In this document: piece after piece, positions 11,924 to 21,926 of the stretch
Position numbering within the stretch: the first letter of the stretch is position 1
How the letters are laid out: every line of letters begins with the position of its first letter
Source of the DNA: Sacculina carcini
Taxonomy: Eukaryota > Arthropoda > Thecostraca > Sacculinidae
Assembly (NCBI GenBank): GCA_916048095.2
Contig: OU696570.1
Span: forward strand, 8,746,928 to 8,810,927
Direction: 5' to 3'
Length of the DNA: 64,000 nucleotides
Translations under genes and position numbers: made by a program
Notes under the pieces: model-generated
Databases searched by the model: none
Seen by the model: the letters and a program-made list of their open reading frames with translations, nothing else
Told to the model about the DNA's origin: nothing

Positions 11924-12965
11924 TAACGATGAAAAAATACCTTTGTTAAATTTTGAATTTTTTTAAAAATCGTCCCTCACAGTATTTCATGTTGTTTTAG
12001 GCATTTGATGAACAAGTGATTTTTAGGTGAAAAAGCAACTTCATTAATTTCGATAGCTCCACTGATCAGACTATGAAGATTAACACTTTCAATTAATGCA
12101 TTCAGGATCTAGTTTTTAAGAGCCTGTTTGACAATGCAAGACAGATAACTACGAACAGTGCTAGTTCATGCGTATGTATGTATGTGTATGTGTCACGGAG
12201 TCTCTGTCAACATCAGCGAGGTGAGCGAGAGTGAGTGAGAGTGTGCAGGAGAGAAGGAACAGGCACGGAAAAGACAATGTGAGAGCGCGTGCGAGTGTGT
12301 TGTTGGCAGTGATCAGAAGCAGTATGTGCTCTCTGTTAATAAACGCACACCAGCGCGCACATGTGGCGTCACACCAACATCCCCCTCCAACAGTCGTTGA
12401 ACCCCCGGCCAAGTGGGGAGAACCAGACACGCACATCTGCGGCCTCACGTACACTGTATGCGTGTGTGTATATATATACGTGTGTGTATGTGTGTCTGTG
12501 CCAACGTGTACTCATGTCGCAAGGGACAGCTGGACTTTCCCCCACGGCTATGCTTGCCATCTCATCTTTCATACGCGCTCACGTGTAGAATACGCATACA
12601 CACGCACGCCTATACACACCACGGAACAGCATACAACTGCATGTGTATACGACTATATATACCTCAAGGTGAATTGTAGTGTTTTGTTGGCCTATTGCCA
12701 AGCAAGTAATGACTGAGGAGCCGCTTTCAAGGTAGTGTTCAAGTTATGAACAATTATAATTGTTTATAGTTTAAATAATTTTTACGGAATAATTATTCGG
12801 AAAAAATTATTCAAACTTCCATTTTGAATCCCAGGCCGAATCTATCATTCGAAACTTCGAAACTTAATACTTGCGACATATTTTCTCAACAATAATTGTA
12901 GATTGTTTTTATATGGGTGGCTACCCAAGGCCACGTCGCTAGATACATGCTAAAAATGCAAGTTA

Positions 12966-13420
12966 TCTACGAAAAAGTCCAAAATTCACGTACCGTAAAA
13001 CCTCTATTTGAACGGCATGCCGTTCTATTTTTCAAACCTTCCCCGTTCAATAGAAAGTACCGAACAATTATAGGGTGCCGCTCTATTTTTCTACTAGCTG
13101 ATCAGAATTCTGTGAAGATACGGTAATTTTATGGATGAAAAAATGAAGTAGGTGTGCATGCATATTTAACAAAACACACAAATGCCGAGTGATTACTGCT
13201 AAGTAATCATAAATTCACTTATAAAAATTAGTCATATGTATTCCCAAAAGAGAAGAATTCATCAACATTAAACAAGAGCAAGAACATTAAATAAAACATT
13301 AACATTAAACAAGAACATTAAATAACATTTTGGGCTTACTATAACATATTTTGACACTTTTCTCTACAGAATAAAACATTAAACGCCAAAAATTATCACA
13401 TAACATACCAAACTCAAATT
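12966..13420. repeat. Dispersed repeat shared with 56655-56810
   Basis: A 24-bp block beginning TCTACGAAAAAGTCC at about 12968 recurs exactly near 56660. A second block (ACATATTTTGACAC, then AAACGCCAAAAATTAT) at about 13345-13410 recurs in the same order at 56720-56780. The spacing is larger here, so this copy carries an insertion, probably the stretch beginning GTACCGTAAAACCTCTATTT. No coding capacity; family unknown. Confidence 0.5.
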
Positions 13421-14185
13421 ATAATGAATCATTCCCAAGTTACTATATATTGATGTCATTCCGACCCAAACACAGTTTTGTACCCCAAACACAAATTTGG
13501 TCGTTTTCATCATCCTGTTTCATTACTGTGCAACATTCTCTCCGCCAACGCACTATTTTGTCTTCCTCACACTGTTCTGAATTGTCTCCTGTCACCGCTT
13601 CTTCCTGACAACCCAAGTCTGACTCTTCTCTTCCAAAAATGCGTGTTTCTGACTCTACAGCTATTGCTCAATCTTTTCATTCCTCACATCTGGTTTCCCT
13701 CGTATCCAACAATTCTGCTATTCCCAATCTCACCCAATCTGCTCATCTATCTCCCTTAGCCGCCACTAATTGTATTTCCTCCTTGGTTAGCCTGCTCAAT
13801 ATTCGGTATGTACGTAATAGAGCTAATTTTGTTTCTAATGTCATTCTCTATCACAACTTCTCACTCTTTTTTCTCACCGAGACCTGGCTTTGACAGCGAC
13901 GTTCATCGTTTTCCGCCCAACTTCCACCTTCATTCAACTTCTTGCATGTGTCTCGCGATCTCGCATCTTGTAAAAATTCTTGCGGTGGTGTTTATCACTG
14001 TCAGTGCTGTTTATCACTGTTCTTTATCTTTATCACTTTTATCTACTCTACAATTTCCTTGTAGATCCTTTGAATACGCTGCATTCTCGCTTTCTTTTCC
14101 TTCACACCATAAATTAGGTATTCTATAGTTATATCGACACGATCACACTGGCACATCCTCAGTATTACTATCTGAATTTGATACA

Positions 14186-14875
14186 TTGATATCTTTCTTC
14201 TCTGATACTTTCTCCCATAATTTCATTGTTTTAGGCGATTTTAATTTCTGGATTGACTCACCATCTCATGCGCATGTTTTTTATTTTCTAACTCTGCTCA
14301 GTTCTTGGGATCTTTCCGTTATGAACCGCGGTGCTACTCACTTATCCGGTCATACCCTCGACCTTGTGATCTGTACGCAATCCTCCAGACTGTTTCTCCT
14401 CGATACATTCACTTACCCCCCTGATTCTCTCATATCTGATCATAGCCTCATCACACTTTGTATTTATCCTCCTTCGCCATCTAAGCCTTCTTCCGCATCA
14501 CTGATGCTTCGTGATTACAAAAAATGTGATCCTTTATTCTTTTGTCTTTTGGTTACCTCTATTCTGAATCCCTCAAACTATTTGTTCCTCCCACCACTCC
14601 TCCTCCCCAAGTTTATATTCGACTCTCTCTCCCTGATCAATGATCATATCTTCCCTTTGCGCTTACATCACTTTCGCTCTAGAACTCCTCCTCCTCCCTG
14701 GTGGTCGTCCGATCTATCCCGCTTGCGTTCAGAATGCAGAGCCCGTGAGCGTTCTTGGCGGCGCTTTCGCTCTTCTTCATCATGGTTCTCTTTCTGTAGT
14801 GCCCGCAAATCTTTTTTATCTGTGGTTGCTTTGTCAAAATCTAATTTCTATCGTTCACAATTACGCCAACTCTAA
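14186..14875 (+). pseudogene. L2-like LINE endonuclease C-half and linker
   Basis: The 229-residue frame contains the AP endonuclease catalytic text IVLGDFNFW (Asp-Asn) and SDHSLI (Asp-His) that nicks target DNA for target-primed reverse transcription. The ECRARERSWRRFRSSSSWF linker typical of this LINE group follows. The N-terminal endonuclease motif TETWL lies in another frame at about 13870-13893. The frame stops at 14875 before the RT, which continues at 14894 after a single stop. Confidence 0.75.
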
Positions 14876-14893
14876 TCATCTCGCTCACGATGG

Positions 14894-15451
14894 ATGACTC
14901 TGAAATATATTTCTGGGTTCTCTTCTAAGTCATCTTGCTCAATATCTGCCAGTGAATTCGCCTCATTTTTCTCTTGTAAAATTGCATCCTTGCAATCCAA
15001 ATTACCCACTAGCACTTTTCCTCTCCAATTTTCTCCTTGCCTTAACACTGTTTCCTCTGTTTCATCGATTGCTCCGTCTACCACAGCACGTTTTCGTACC
15101 AAACTTCAGAGGTCTAAATGTCCCACTGACCCCATACAATTTTCTGCTCTCTCTGATGCTATTATACTCCTTACTCCACTTTTCACATATATGGTTAACT
15201 CTTCTTTCCTTCACGGTTCATTCTTAGCTTCCAAACATGCCACTATACTGCCGATTCTCAAAAAATCAAATCTTGATCTCACTCTTCCATGCAACTATCG
15301 TCCAATTTCTATTCTATCTCTGTCCTCCAAGCTTCTAGAATCTGCCATCCTTGTTCAATTACGGCCTATCATCTTGCCTGTTCTCGATCCTTGCCAATCT
15401 GGTTTTGTATATCAGCACTCTACCGAAACACTTCTTCTGTCTCGCCAATGA
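14894..15451 (+). pseudogene. L2-like LINE reverse transcriptase N-half
   Basis: The frame carries the pre-RT region and RT blocks 1-2: YRPISILSLSSKLLE and CQSGFVYQHSTETLLLS, then shifts frame. The next block (SAAFDLVDHEIL, catalytic Asp) is in the frame at 15351-15686. The YADD block is absent because the element ends near 15690. Confidence 0.75.
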
Positions 15452-16283
15452 TCTACTCTCCAATTTTTCATTAGGATATTCCGTGCTTCTGATTTCCTTA
15501 TATTTTTCTGCTGCCTTCGATCTAGTCGACCACGAAATCTTATGCTGTGATCTTGCTCATTTAAGCCTCACATCTACTGCACTTTCTCTCCTTACCTCTT
15601 ATCTAAACTATCGGGCAGTTGTTTGCGCAAAACGTTCGTGCGTGTTTGTTAGTGAAGGTGTTTTAGTGGGCCATTTTGCGTTGTGATTGTGTTGAGTGGT
15701 GATATCTTACTTTGTTGCTAGAATTTAAGTACACACGCTGGTGGTATATACGCTGACATTGCTATATTGGCTGATAGAGTTCCTCATAAAGTAAGTAAAT
15801 ACAGTACATATCTGCATTGTAATTGTAGTACATACCGTAGCACATAATTGTAAAGTACATAGTAAGTATTACATATCTGTATTTTACGTCTAATGCTAAA
15901 TTTTTCATGTGAAATACAATAAAATGTACTGATAACAATTAAATTTGATATTTAATGTAAAATCAATAACATACATTGTGGTTCTAGCTGGGACAATTTT
16001 GATTTCAATTGGGACAAATGAAATTGTAAAAGGTATAGTTTACTTTATTATAAATCTTGAATCGGAGCTAATCCCAATCACTAAAAGATCATTTTGATGC
16101 AAATATAATGGACTTCATCAACAAATATATCCCTACATGGCAGCTTCTTAAACTATATATTTTCTTAAACATAAAACATTAATTGATATCATTTGCATAA
16201 GTAATAAATTTGTTACTAAAACACTAATAAACAATATGATTATGCATTATCAATGCGACTACCACCTAAATTTGTAAAAATTA

Positions 16284-16355
16284 CCAAATTGATTTTCACT
16301 TTTGCCAAGTTGAATTTCACTTTTGCCAAATTGATTTTTACTTTTGCCAAATTGA
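16284..16355 (+). repeat. 21-bp tandem repeat, about 3.4 units
   Basis: Three full 21-bp units of CCAAATTGATTTTCACTTTTG (one base short here: read CAAATTGATTTTCACTTTTG) plus a 9-bp partial unit, each with one or two changes. On the minus strand it would read a 7-residue repeat (NLAKVKI), but no gene context supports translation. Confidence 0.75.
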
Positions 16356-18346
16356 CTTGTAAATGGTATAGTCGTGTGATATTTCGCAGTACACAAAGGG
16401 CAGAGAAAGATTTGTTTTCGTAGAAACATATTAATGGTCTCACTTCGGATGTTATTGTTGCATATTCCATTCAATGCATATATGTCAATTACCGTAACAT
16501 CACAACCCTTTGGTTCCGCCATGTCCCCATATACATACACACCCTTCCCGCGAAGAGAAGAATACAACCGAAATACATACCGCGAGACAACTAAAGGCAA
16601 GCATCACATTTTCTTCGTTTCCTTCCTCCTTATCCTTTCCCATTGAAATCCACTCTCCACCCGGGTGTGCTGCAGTTGAACGACGCAATAATAACACAAG
16701 TTTGTTGCCGATTTGGTGAAAGAAATACTTCACTCCCATCCGAAAACAATTATCATGTACTGCGCAAATAATCGTTACGAATCCCACAATGGCCCTGAGT
16801 GAGTGAACAACACTCTTCGAACATATGCCAGTGTTTTCAGCAGAAGTGGCTTGCATGAACGAAAACACCTGCTGTAGGATTACTTTTTTATAACGCACGC
16901 GTATCGATCGATCATACACACTCACACACACACAAACTCTGATATACACTGAAGGAGAATATTTTACACGCTAAGATCACACTGAGCCAATAGTAACTAA
17001 TCAAAGCCATACACACACGCAGACCGTTCAAAAACGCGCACAAAAATATACTTACATGGGACAACGATGATAAAGATATCAATTTACACACCTATAGCTT
17101 TTCGGTCACTCGATTATATAATTGGCGCTTATGAAAACAATGATAACTGAAGTAGAAAACCAATAGAAATTAAAAGGCGAAACTATCATTTATGATTTGC
17201 TAGCGCACTTGATGGAATAAATAAAGCTGAAAAAATAAAAGACGATTTGTAAAACTCACAATGAAGCACAAACGTAGGACATGGGTGGGACTTGAGAAGG
17301 TCTCTACATACCTGAATTAAACTGAGAGTTGGTAAAATAAAACAATGAATTAAGCTGAATGTTGATCAAATAAAGCTGAGTTTTGGAATGAAACGCTACA
17401 TACAGAGAAATATTGGAATCTTGAAATTAATTAAAAATATTTACTGTACTACAGAATAAACCCCATCATTGTTCATAAACCAATGAAATACTCTGACACC
17501 TCGTGGATGGCTTCAATTGCACTGGATGAGAATAAATCCGGCAGGTTGTGTCGTGCCCAGTACACCTCCAACTTTGACGCCTTTCTACTGAGGAAACCAC
17601 TAATGACGTACAATGAGAAGCAGAATGGATGGAGCACAAGACATTAATTCATCTTGCATTGATCCGGCTACCAAGTTGATGGTAACTGGGATTATATGTG
17701 GCAAACGCAAGAATATCAAACGAATGGGTCCATAGCCGATGCATTCATTAACTTCTATCTTCAGTGAGAGGATGCAAAATATCATCAATTTTCCTAAAGC
17801 GCTTCCTCTCACGTTTTTCTCATTCGCTTCTACTTTCCTATGCAGGAACTGAGAACACTTCTAACTAGAAGCTTTACGATAGATCTACTCCTTCGCCGAC
17901 CAGCCAACCAAAGCGAGCTGAACAGCTCAAGAAAGAGGAACACCGTCCCCAATCTCAAACCAACGAGAAACGAGCACGCAACGACAAGCACACGGCACAG
18001 CACGCCAAACAAAACAGAAAAACCAGCCGGCACACAATGATGTTATATGATGAAATTGATGATGTTATCTTGAAAATGGTTCACGCCAACGCACAAACAC
18101 ACACACACACAACCGATGTGGTTAGATAAAGAACTCCACACAGTCATAACACACCAAATACCTCATCTCAAACCCGCTTTCACCGATATGTCGTCCGAAA
18201 AGAAACACAGATGACCCGCCGGGCAGCTGAAACAACACATTGTCAGAAATACACCCTCGGTCTCGGAGAATGCTCTTGTCAATGATTTGCATTTGATCAA
18301 TCTGATTAACCAAATATCTTAACTACTAGATATCCAAACTTACAAG

Positions 18347-18599
18347 CAGTGGCGGCGCCAAAGAGGGCTTGGGGGGCTGGAGTACCCCCAAAAATCATAA
18401 TCATGAACATACAAATTTATCGCCACTGTAAATGAAGTCCTGTAATTTTGGTTTAAGTTCGAGGACTGAATCAGTGTGCCCCAGTCCCTTATTATATTAC
18501 ACAGTCAGCGTTCGAGTGTAGCTCTCCATGATTCGCCGATCCCCCACCACTTTTTCCTTAGCCCCCCTCAGCTCCCATCGGATCCTGGCGCCGCCACTG
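18347..18599. mobile_element. hAT-type MITE, 253 bp, with perfect 8-bp TSD
   Basis: Terminal inverted repeats CAGTGGCGGCGCCA and TGGCGCCGCCACTG are perfect over 14 bp. The element is flanked by the identical 8-bp duplication CTTACAAG (18339-18346 and 18600-18607). The interior is non-coding with a G-run near the left end and a C-run near the right end. Length, TIR and 8-bp TSD are those of non-autonomous hAT elements. The perfect TSD suggests a fairly recent insertion into the intron. Confidence 0.9.
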
Positions 18600-19090
18600 C
18601 TTACAAGATATCCTATCTTATCAAGATAAATAGTCCTAACTATCAGGTATCCTAACTTGCAAGTAGGATATCCTAACCACATCTATGAATATGAAATAAT
18701 TTGTAAATGGCAGTACCCAGATGGTAATGACAAATTGATAACTACATCAGGGAAAAAACATTTCATAATTTTTCAAGTGGACTTCACAAACAAATCCCAA
18801 TTCATGCAACGAAATGGCAGCTTACCGCAAAAACCGAAATACAGAACCAATTAATGCATTATTGAATCAACACAAGGATTACAATATACACATGTGTTTT
18901 TCAAATCGTCCAAATTTACATTCTCAATCAACAGCGGATGCAAGAGTTCACAAGGAGTACAAGTAGGTGTTCGTATGAATTATTAAGCATATTTTCATAT
19001 AAGTATCAAACAAATGGGATGAAAAGGGGGCGGGTCCCTGGAATACCCCCACCCTGCATCCGCCACCTTATATAATGTGAAGACACTTAC

Positions 19091-19357
19091 AAAACCATAT
19101 CCGCGGCTCTTGGATGTCTGTCTGTCGGTGATGACGACGGCTTCTTCAATTTCCCCGAATACCTCGAAGTGCTCGCGAAGAGACTTGTCGCTGGTGTGAT
19201 AAGGCAATCCCCCAACAAATATCTTGGTGAACGTTGTATCTTTCTGAGAGATTGCCGAAGAATCAGCTGTCAGCGAAGAACTCACGCCGCTCAGTGCTGC
19301 TGGCAGAGCGTAACTGCAGTTGTTGTTAGAGGAACCTGCTCCCGGCATCAACATCAT
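19091..19357 (-). CDS. RBM24/RBM38-like RNA-binding protein, exon 1 (start and first half of RRM)
   Basis: The frame from an ATG at 19357 ([12 protein letters not shown]...) runs through a Ser/Ala-rich leader into [20 protein letters not shown] (RNP2, IFVGGL) and [19 protein letters not shown] (RNP1 start). It ends at the donor GTAAGTGTCT. The phase-0 junction matches exon 2 at 10855. The upstream open frame to 19552 has no start-like conservation and contains a CA-rich run, so the ATG at 19357 (or the next one at 19354) is preferred. A 267-nt exon; the leader before the RRM is longer than in many orthologues. Confidence 0.9.
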
Positions 19358-19588
19358 CGTGATAACACTCACTAAGATCCGATGACAACACCCAAAAGGA
19401 CTCGCACCCACAAACCACACCTGGTTGGATGGTTGAGCGATAGTTAACAAAAAGCCTTGATCATAAACACACACACACAGACACAACACACAGACCAAAC
19501 TGAAATTGGATGAATAACGCCGCTGCGGAGGTGGCCACGAACGCTGACGCACGTGCTGTTAGCTTGCACCAGCTGTTGTTGAAGCTAG

Positions 19589-19600
19589 TGCGCATGCGCC
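19589..19600. promoter_or_regulatory. NRF1-like palindrome upstream of the RBM24/38 gene
   Basis: TGCGCATGCGCC matches the NRF1 palindrome TGCGCATGCGCA at 11 of 12 bases. It lies about 230 bp upstream of the chosen start codon, next to a GC-box-like GGGCGTGGC at 19611-19619. Location suggests a promoter; function is inferred only. Confidence 0.35.
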
Positions 19601-19859
19601 GTAGATTCATGGGCGTGGCTTATCGTGCTGAGCGAACCAAGTAATGACCAGGTGTGCAAACTGTCAGGCTGAGTGCCACGCTGGCCGCGCCTGATTGGAA
19701 GGATCGTCGCCTCCGACGAAACTTGTCGTTTGCAAATGATCGTCATAGAAACACGTGCATGCGCTTGCATGTGTGTGTGTGTGTGCGTGCGTATGTATGC
19801 GTGTGTGACATTGTGCAAGCGTGGTGCAGACACACATACGTCTATCTATATATATAGCC

Positions 19860-20665
19860 AGGCTTAAGATTTTCGCGCTTACAAACGAGATTAAATTCTA
19901 TTGTAATTTCGCATTTTGCAATCTTTTTCCTGGTGGATTCTGAATCTCTTGCCAGTTTCTGGTCGCTTTGACTCAAACACTTCAAAAGCGTTCCTATATA
20001 ACGTTTCGGAGTTTGCTGACTCCATCTTCAGACAATTCATAAAAGCACAATACACATGATATACAATACACAACGAATATGAACAATTGTTCAAAATGTG
20101 GGCGAATATATAAATAAATGACTGTAGTGCTAGGTGCTAGCGACCAGGGATCACGCCAAGGTACTATCATCAGGCGGATGTGCGGGCGTCTGACTGTCGC
20201 AAGGGCGAGTCGAGTTTCGCTCAGATAGGGGGCTCGCTCAGCTGGAAGTACACCATTTTCTTCCTGATGAATGTTTATTGATGGCCCCAGCTGTGTGATG
20301 TACACTGCTTCAAGCAGGCGCAGTCGACGTGTGTCGTTTTCATACGCCAACACCTCAGTACCGCGAACAATATCCTCACGTGTCAGTTTTTGTTTGTGAG
20401 CCGAGCTGAAATGTTTTTTGATGGCGCCGTCGCTCAGGTGGCAAGTCAGCCGCCGCGACAGCGTCTTCGTCGTCATACCAATATAACTTTGAGGTCCACA
20501 CCCCTCAACATTGCATGTGAATTGGTCAACGACGTGAGGCTGCTGCAGCTGCGCAGGCTTGTCAAATTCTGGTTTTTTGCGGAGAACCAAGTTTGCAGTC
20601 TTCTGCGTTTTGTAATAAATGATTATTACGAAACGATTCATTACATACAAATTTATTATAATCAA
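19860..20665 (-). mobile_element. Penelope-like element, 5'-truncated: GIY-YIG endonuclease and 3' end
   Basis: The minus-strand frame 19994-20665 contains a GIY-YIG domain: QFTCNVEGCGPQSYIGMTTK (YIG about residue 61), RRLTCHL, LLEAVYITQLGPSIN (catalytic Glu about residue 119). This is the C-terminal nuclease of Penelope-like elements. The reverse transcriptase that should precede it is missing. Beyond the stop, a 3' region ends in TTTAATCTCGTTTGT-AAGCCTGGCTA running into a short (TA)n. The same end motif occurs at 26430-26470. Confidence 0.8.
20002..20031 (-). ncRNA. Hammerhead-ribozyme-like core at a Penelope 3' end
   Basis: On the minus strand CTGAAGA fits the invariant CUGANGA box. It is followed by a stem GGAGT/ACTCC with a short loop, then GAAACG (GAAA box). 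A possible short stem III CGTT/AACG (20003-20000 with 19992-19989) follows, with an A-C mismatch at its base. Stem I is weak. Penelope-like elements are known to carry hammerhead motifs; activity here is inferred from the core only. Confidence 0.5.
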
Positions 20666-20787
20666 TTTGACTACAGTGTTTTCTTCAGTGGTCTTCAGGT
20701 TATTCTGCGTGTGACGTTATTCTGTGTGTGATGAAAAACATTGTGGAGAATAACGTGAAGGCCACCAACCAACCAGAGCAACCAATT

Positions 20788-20850
20788 CCGCACTTCGTGC
20801 GGTGATTGTCGCTAGTAGATCCGCACTGCGTGCGTCTCGTAGCTTCGTGT
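20788..20850. repeat. Hairpin repeat CCGCACTTCGTGCGG, copy 1
   Basis: A 15-bp hairpin (arms CCGCAC/GTGCGG, TTC loop) is followed about 6 bp later by GTCGCTAGTAGATCCGCACT and GTGCGTCT-TAGCTTCG. The same ~65-bp unit occurs at 31748-31810 with few changes. The stretch from 20860 to about 21270 holds CA/TG microsatellites and no recognisable gene. Confidence 0.75.
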
Positions 20851-21278
20851 GCATCCTATTTGAATTACTTATAAGTATATTTACTCACTTACTTACGCCT
20901 ATTAAGTTTCAATGCACTTTAGAACCGTAAATCAAGCGCAGCAAACAAACGCTCATGTAGCCAATGGCACATTGTCGACGTGGGTTTTAACTTAACTCAC
21001 ATACACAGACTCACCCGCACATACACACACACATACACATGCAGCAGCATGCAGCAGAATGCAAACGTCAAATATCCCGTTTCCACTCATCCACTCATCC
21101 CATTCACAGGTATATCTCAGAGGTCCACCATGCACGAATGCACATGCACATTGTGTGTGTATGTGTTTTTATATATATGCGAGTTTGTGTGTGTATGTGT
21201 GGTTGCTCCGCTCTTGCAAAATTGTGTCAATATGTATCCTCTATTTAAGAATCACACATAACCCTCGTTTTCCGATCT

Positions 21279-21374
21279 TTAGAGGTGTGCTATATAAGTG
21301 GAGACCTATCGAGCATTCAGCTACTTGAAGGTTTCCGTTATTTGGAGGTCCGTTATGTGGAATGTCGACTGTAC
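21279..21374. repeat. Possible Tigger/pogo-type transposon end
   Basis: Read leftward from 21374 the text begins TACAGTCGACATTCCACATA and continues with repeated short words about ACGGAC and CTCCA. This resembles the terminal repeats of Tigger-like elements. No partner terminal repeat was found in the neighbourhood, so this would be a solo end. Low confidence. Confidence 0.3.
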
Positions 21375-21499
21375 TTAAAATTAAACTTATTTTAACCGTG
21401 AATCAACGGAAAGCCGCTATCACAAACCAGGATCAAACTTAAACCAAATTGACATTGCGAGTCGACAGATCAAGATCTTTCATATTATGATGATGACGA

Positions 21500-21560
21500 G
21501 AATTGGTGTTTAATGGGTGCACCGGCCAGCAGAACATATGGCATCCCATCTTTCATATCG
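21500..21560 (-). repeat. Short LINE 3'-end fragment related to 62595-62660
   Basis: GGGTGCACCGGCCAGCAGAA followed by ATATGGCATCCC aligns with GGGGTGCACCGGCCTCTGGG and ATACGGCACCCC at 62612-62645, the 3' UTR of the RNase H-bearing LINE on the minus strand. Here it is isolated in AT-rich DNA, so probably a dead 3' remnant. Confidence 0.4.
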
Positions 21561-21837
21561 TTGGCTAGGATATCGTTTGAATAGCAAGGATAACTTCACT
21601 AATCCCGCTTATGGCAGCAGTTGAATTTTTCACAGTTCTCAGGTCTCATGTGTGAGAGCACACATGTCGACTCGATATCCATACAAATATATTTGCTCTT
21701 TGATAGGGCCTAACAGAATTGATTTTACTTTGGATTAATGTAGCAAAATGCAAGCGTCAAATATCAATCCTACAGAGCAACCCGACAGAGGCCCATTATA
21801 CACTATCCACTATGCACGATTGTTTGCAATTGTGTAT

Positions 21838-21844
21838 GTGTGTG

Positions 21845-21882
<38 letters not shown>

Positions 21883-21901
21883 AGAGAGAGAGAGAGAGAG
21901 T
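21838..21901. repeat. Compound (TG)n-(GA)n microsatellite
   Basis: About 20 TG units run directly into about 11 GA units. It lies just left of the hAT-like element that starts at 21927. Confidence 0.9.
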
Positions 21902-21926
21902 TTGTGTTGCCACACGGATACACAAT

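Larger units (their letters stand above)
13478..15690 (+). mobile_element. L2-like non-LTR retrotransposon, copy A, 3' truncated
   Basis: Consecutive frames give a low-complexity N-terminal region, an AP-type endonuclease and the first half of a reverse transcriptase. The endonuclease has LFFLTETWL, VLGDFNFWIDS, THLSGHTLDLV and LISDHSLI. The RT half has RSRWMTLKYISG, YRPISILSLSSKLLE, SGFVYQHSTETLLL and AAFDLVDHEIL. Homology ends near 15690 before the YADD box, so it is cut off. The coding strand is very C+T rich. It sits inside the RBM24/38 intron, antisense to that gene, and is related to but clearly diverged from the L2-like copy at 40.3-49.9 kb. Confidence 0.8.
10856..19090 (-). other. 8.2-kb intron of the RBM24/38-like gene
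   Basis: Bounded by GTAAGTGTCT after exon 1 (19090 and down) and TTTGCAG before exon 2 (10856 and up). It contains a Harbinger-like MITE (11247-11923), a dispersed repeat (12966-13420), an L2-like LINE in the opposite orientation (13478-15690), a 21-bp tandem repeat (16284-16355) and a CAGTGG hAT-type MITE (18347-18599). The rest, including 15695-16280 and 16360-18338, is AT-rich sequence in which I see no gene. Confidence 0.8.

Noticed and set aside
18930..19070. Second MITE with CAGCGGATGCA and TGCATCCGCCAC ends
   Set aside because: Only about 10 bp of the ends pair, and no matching 8-bp duplication could be found; kept as a possible remnant only.
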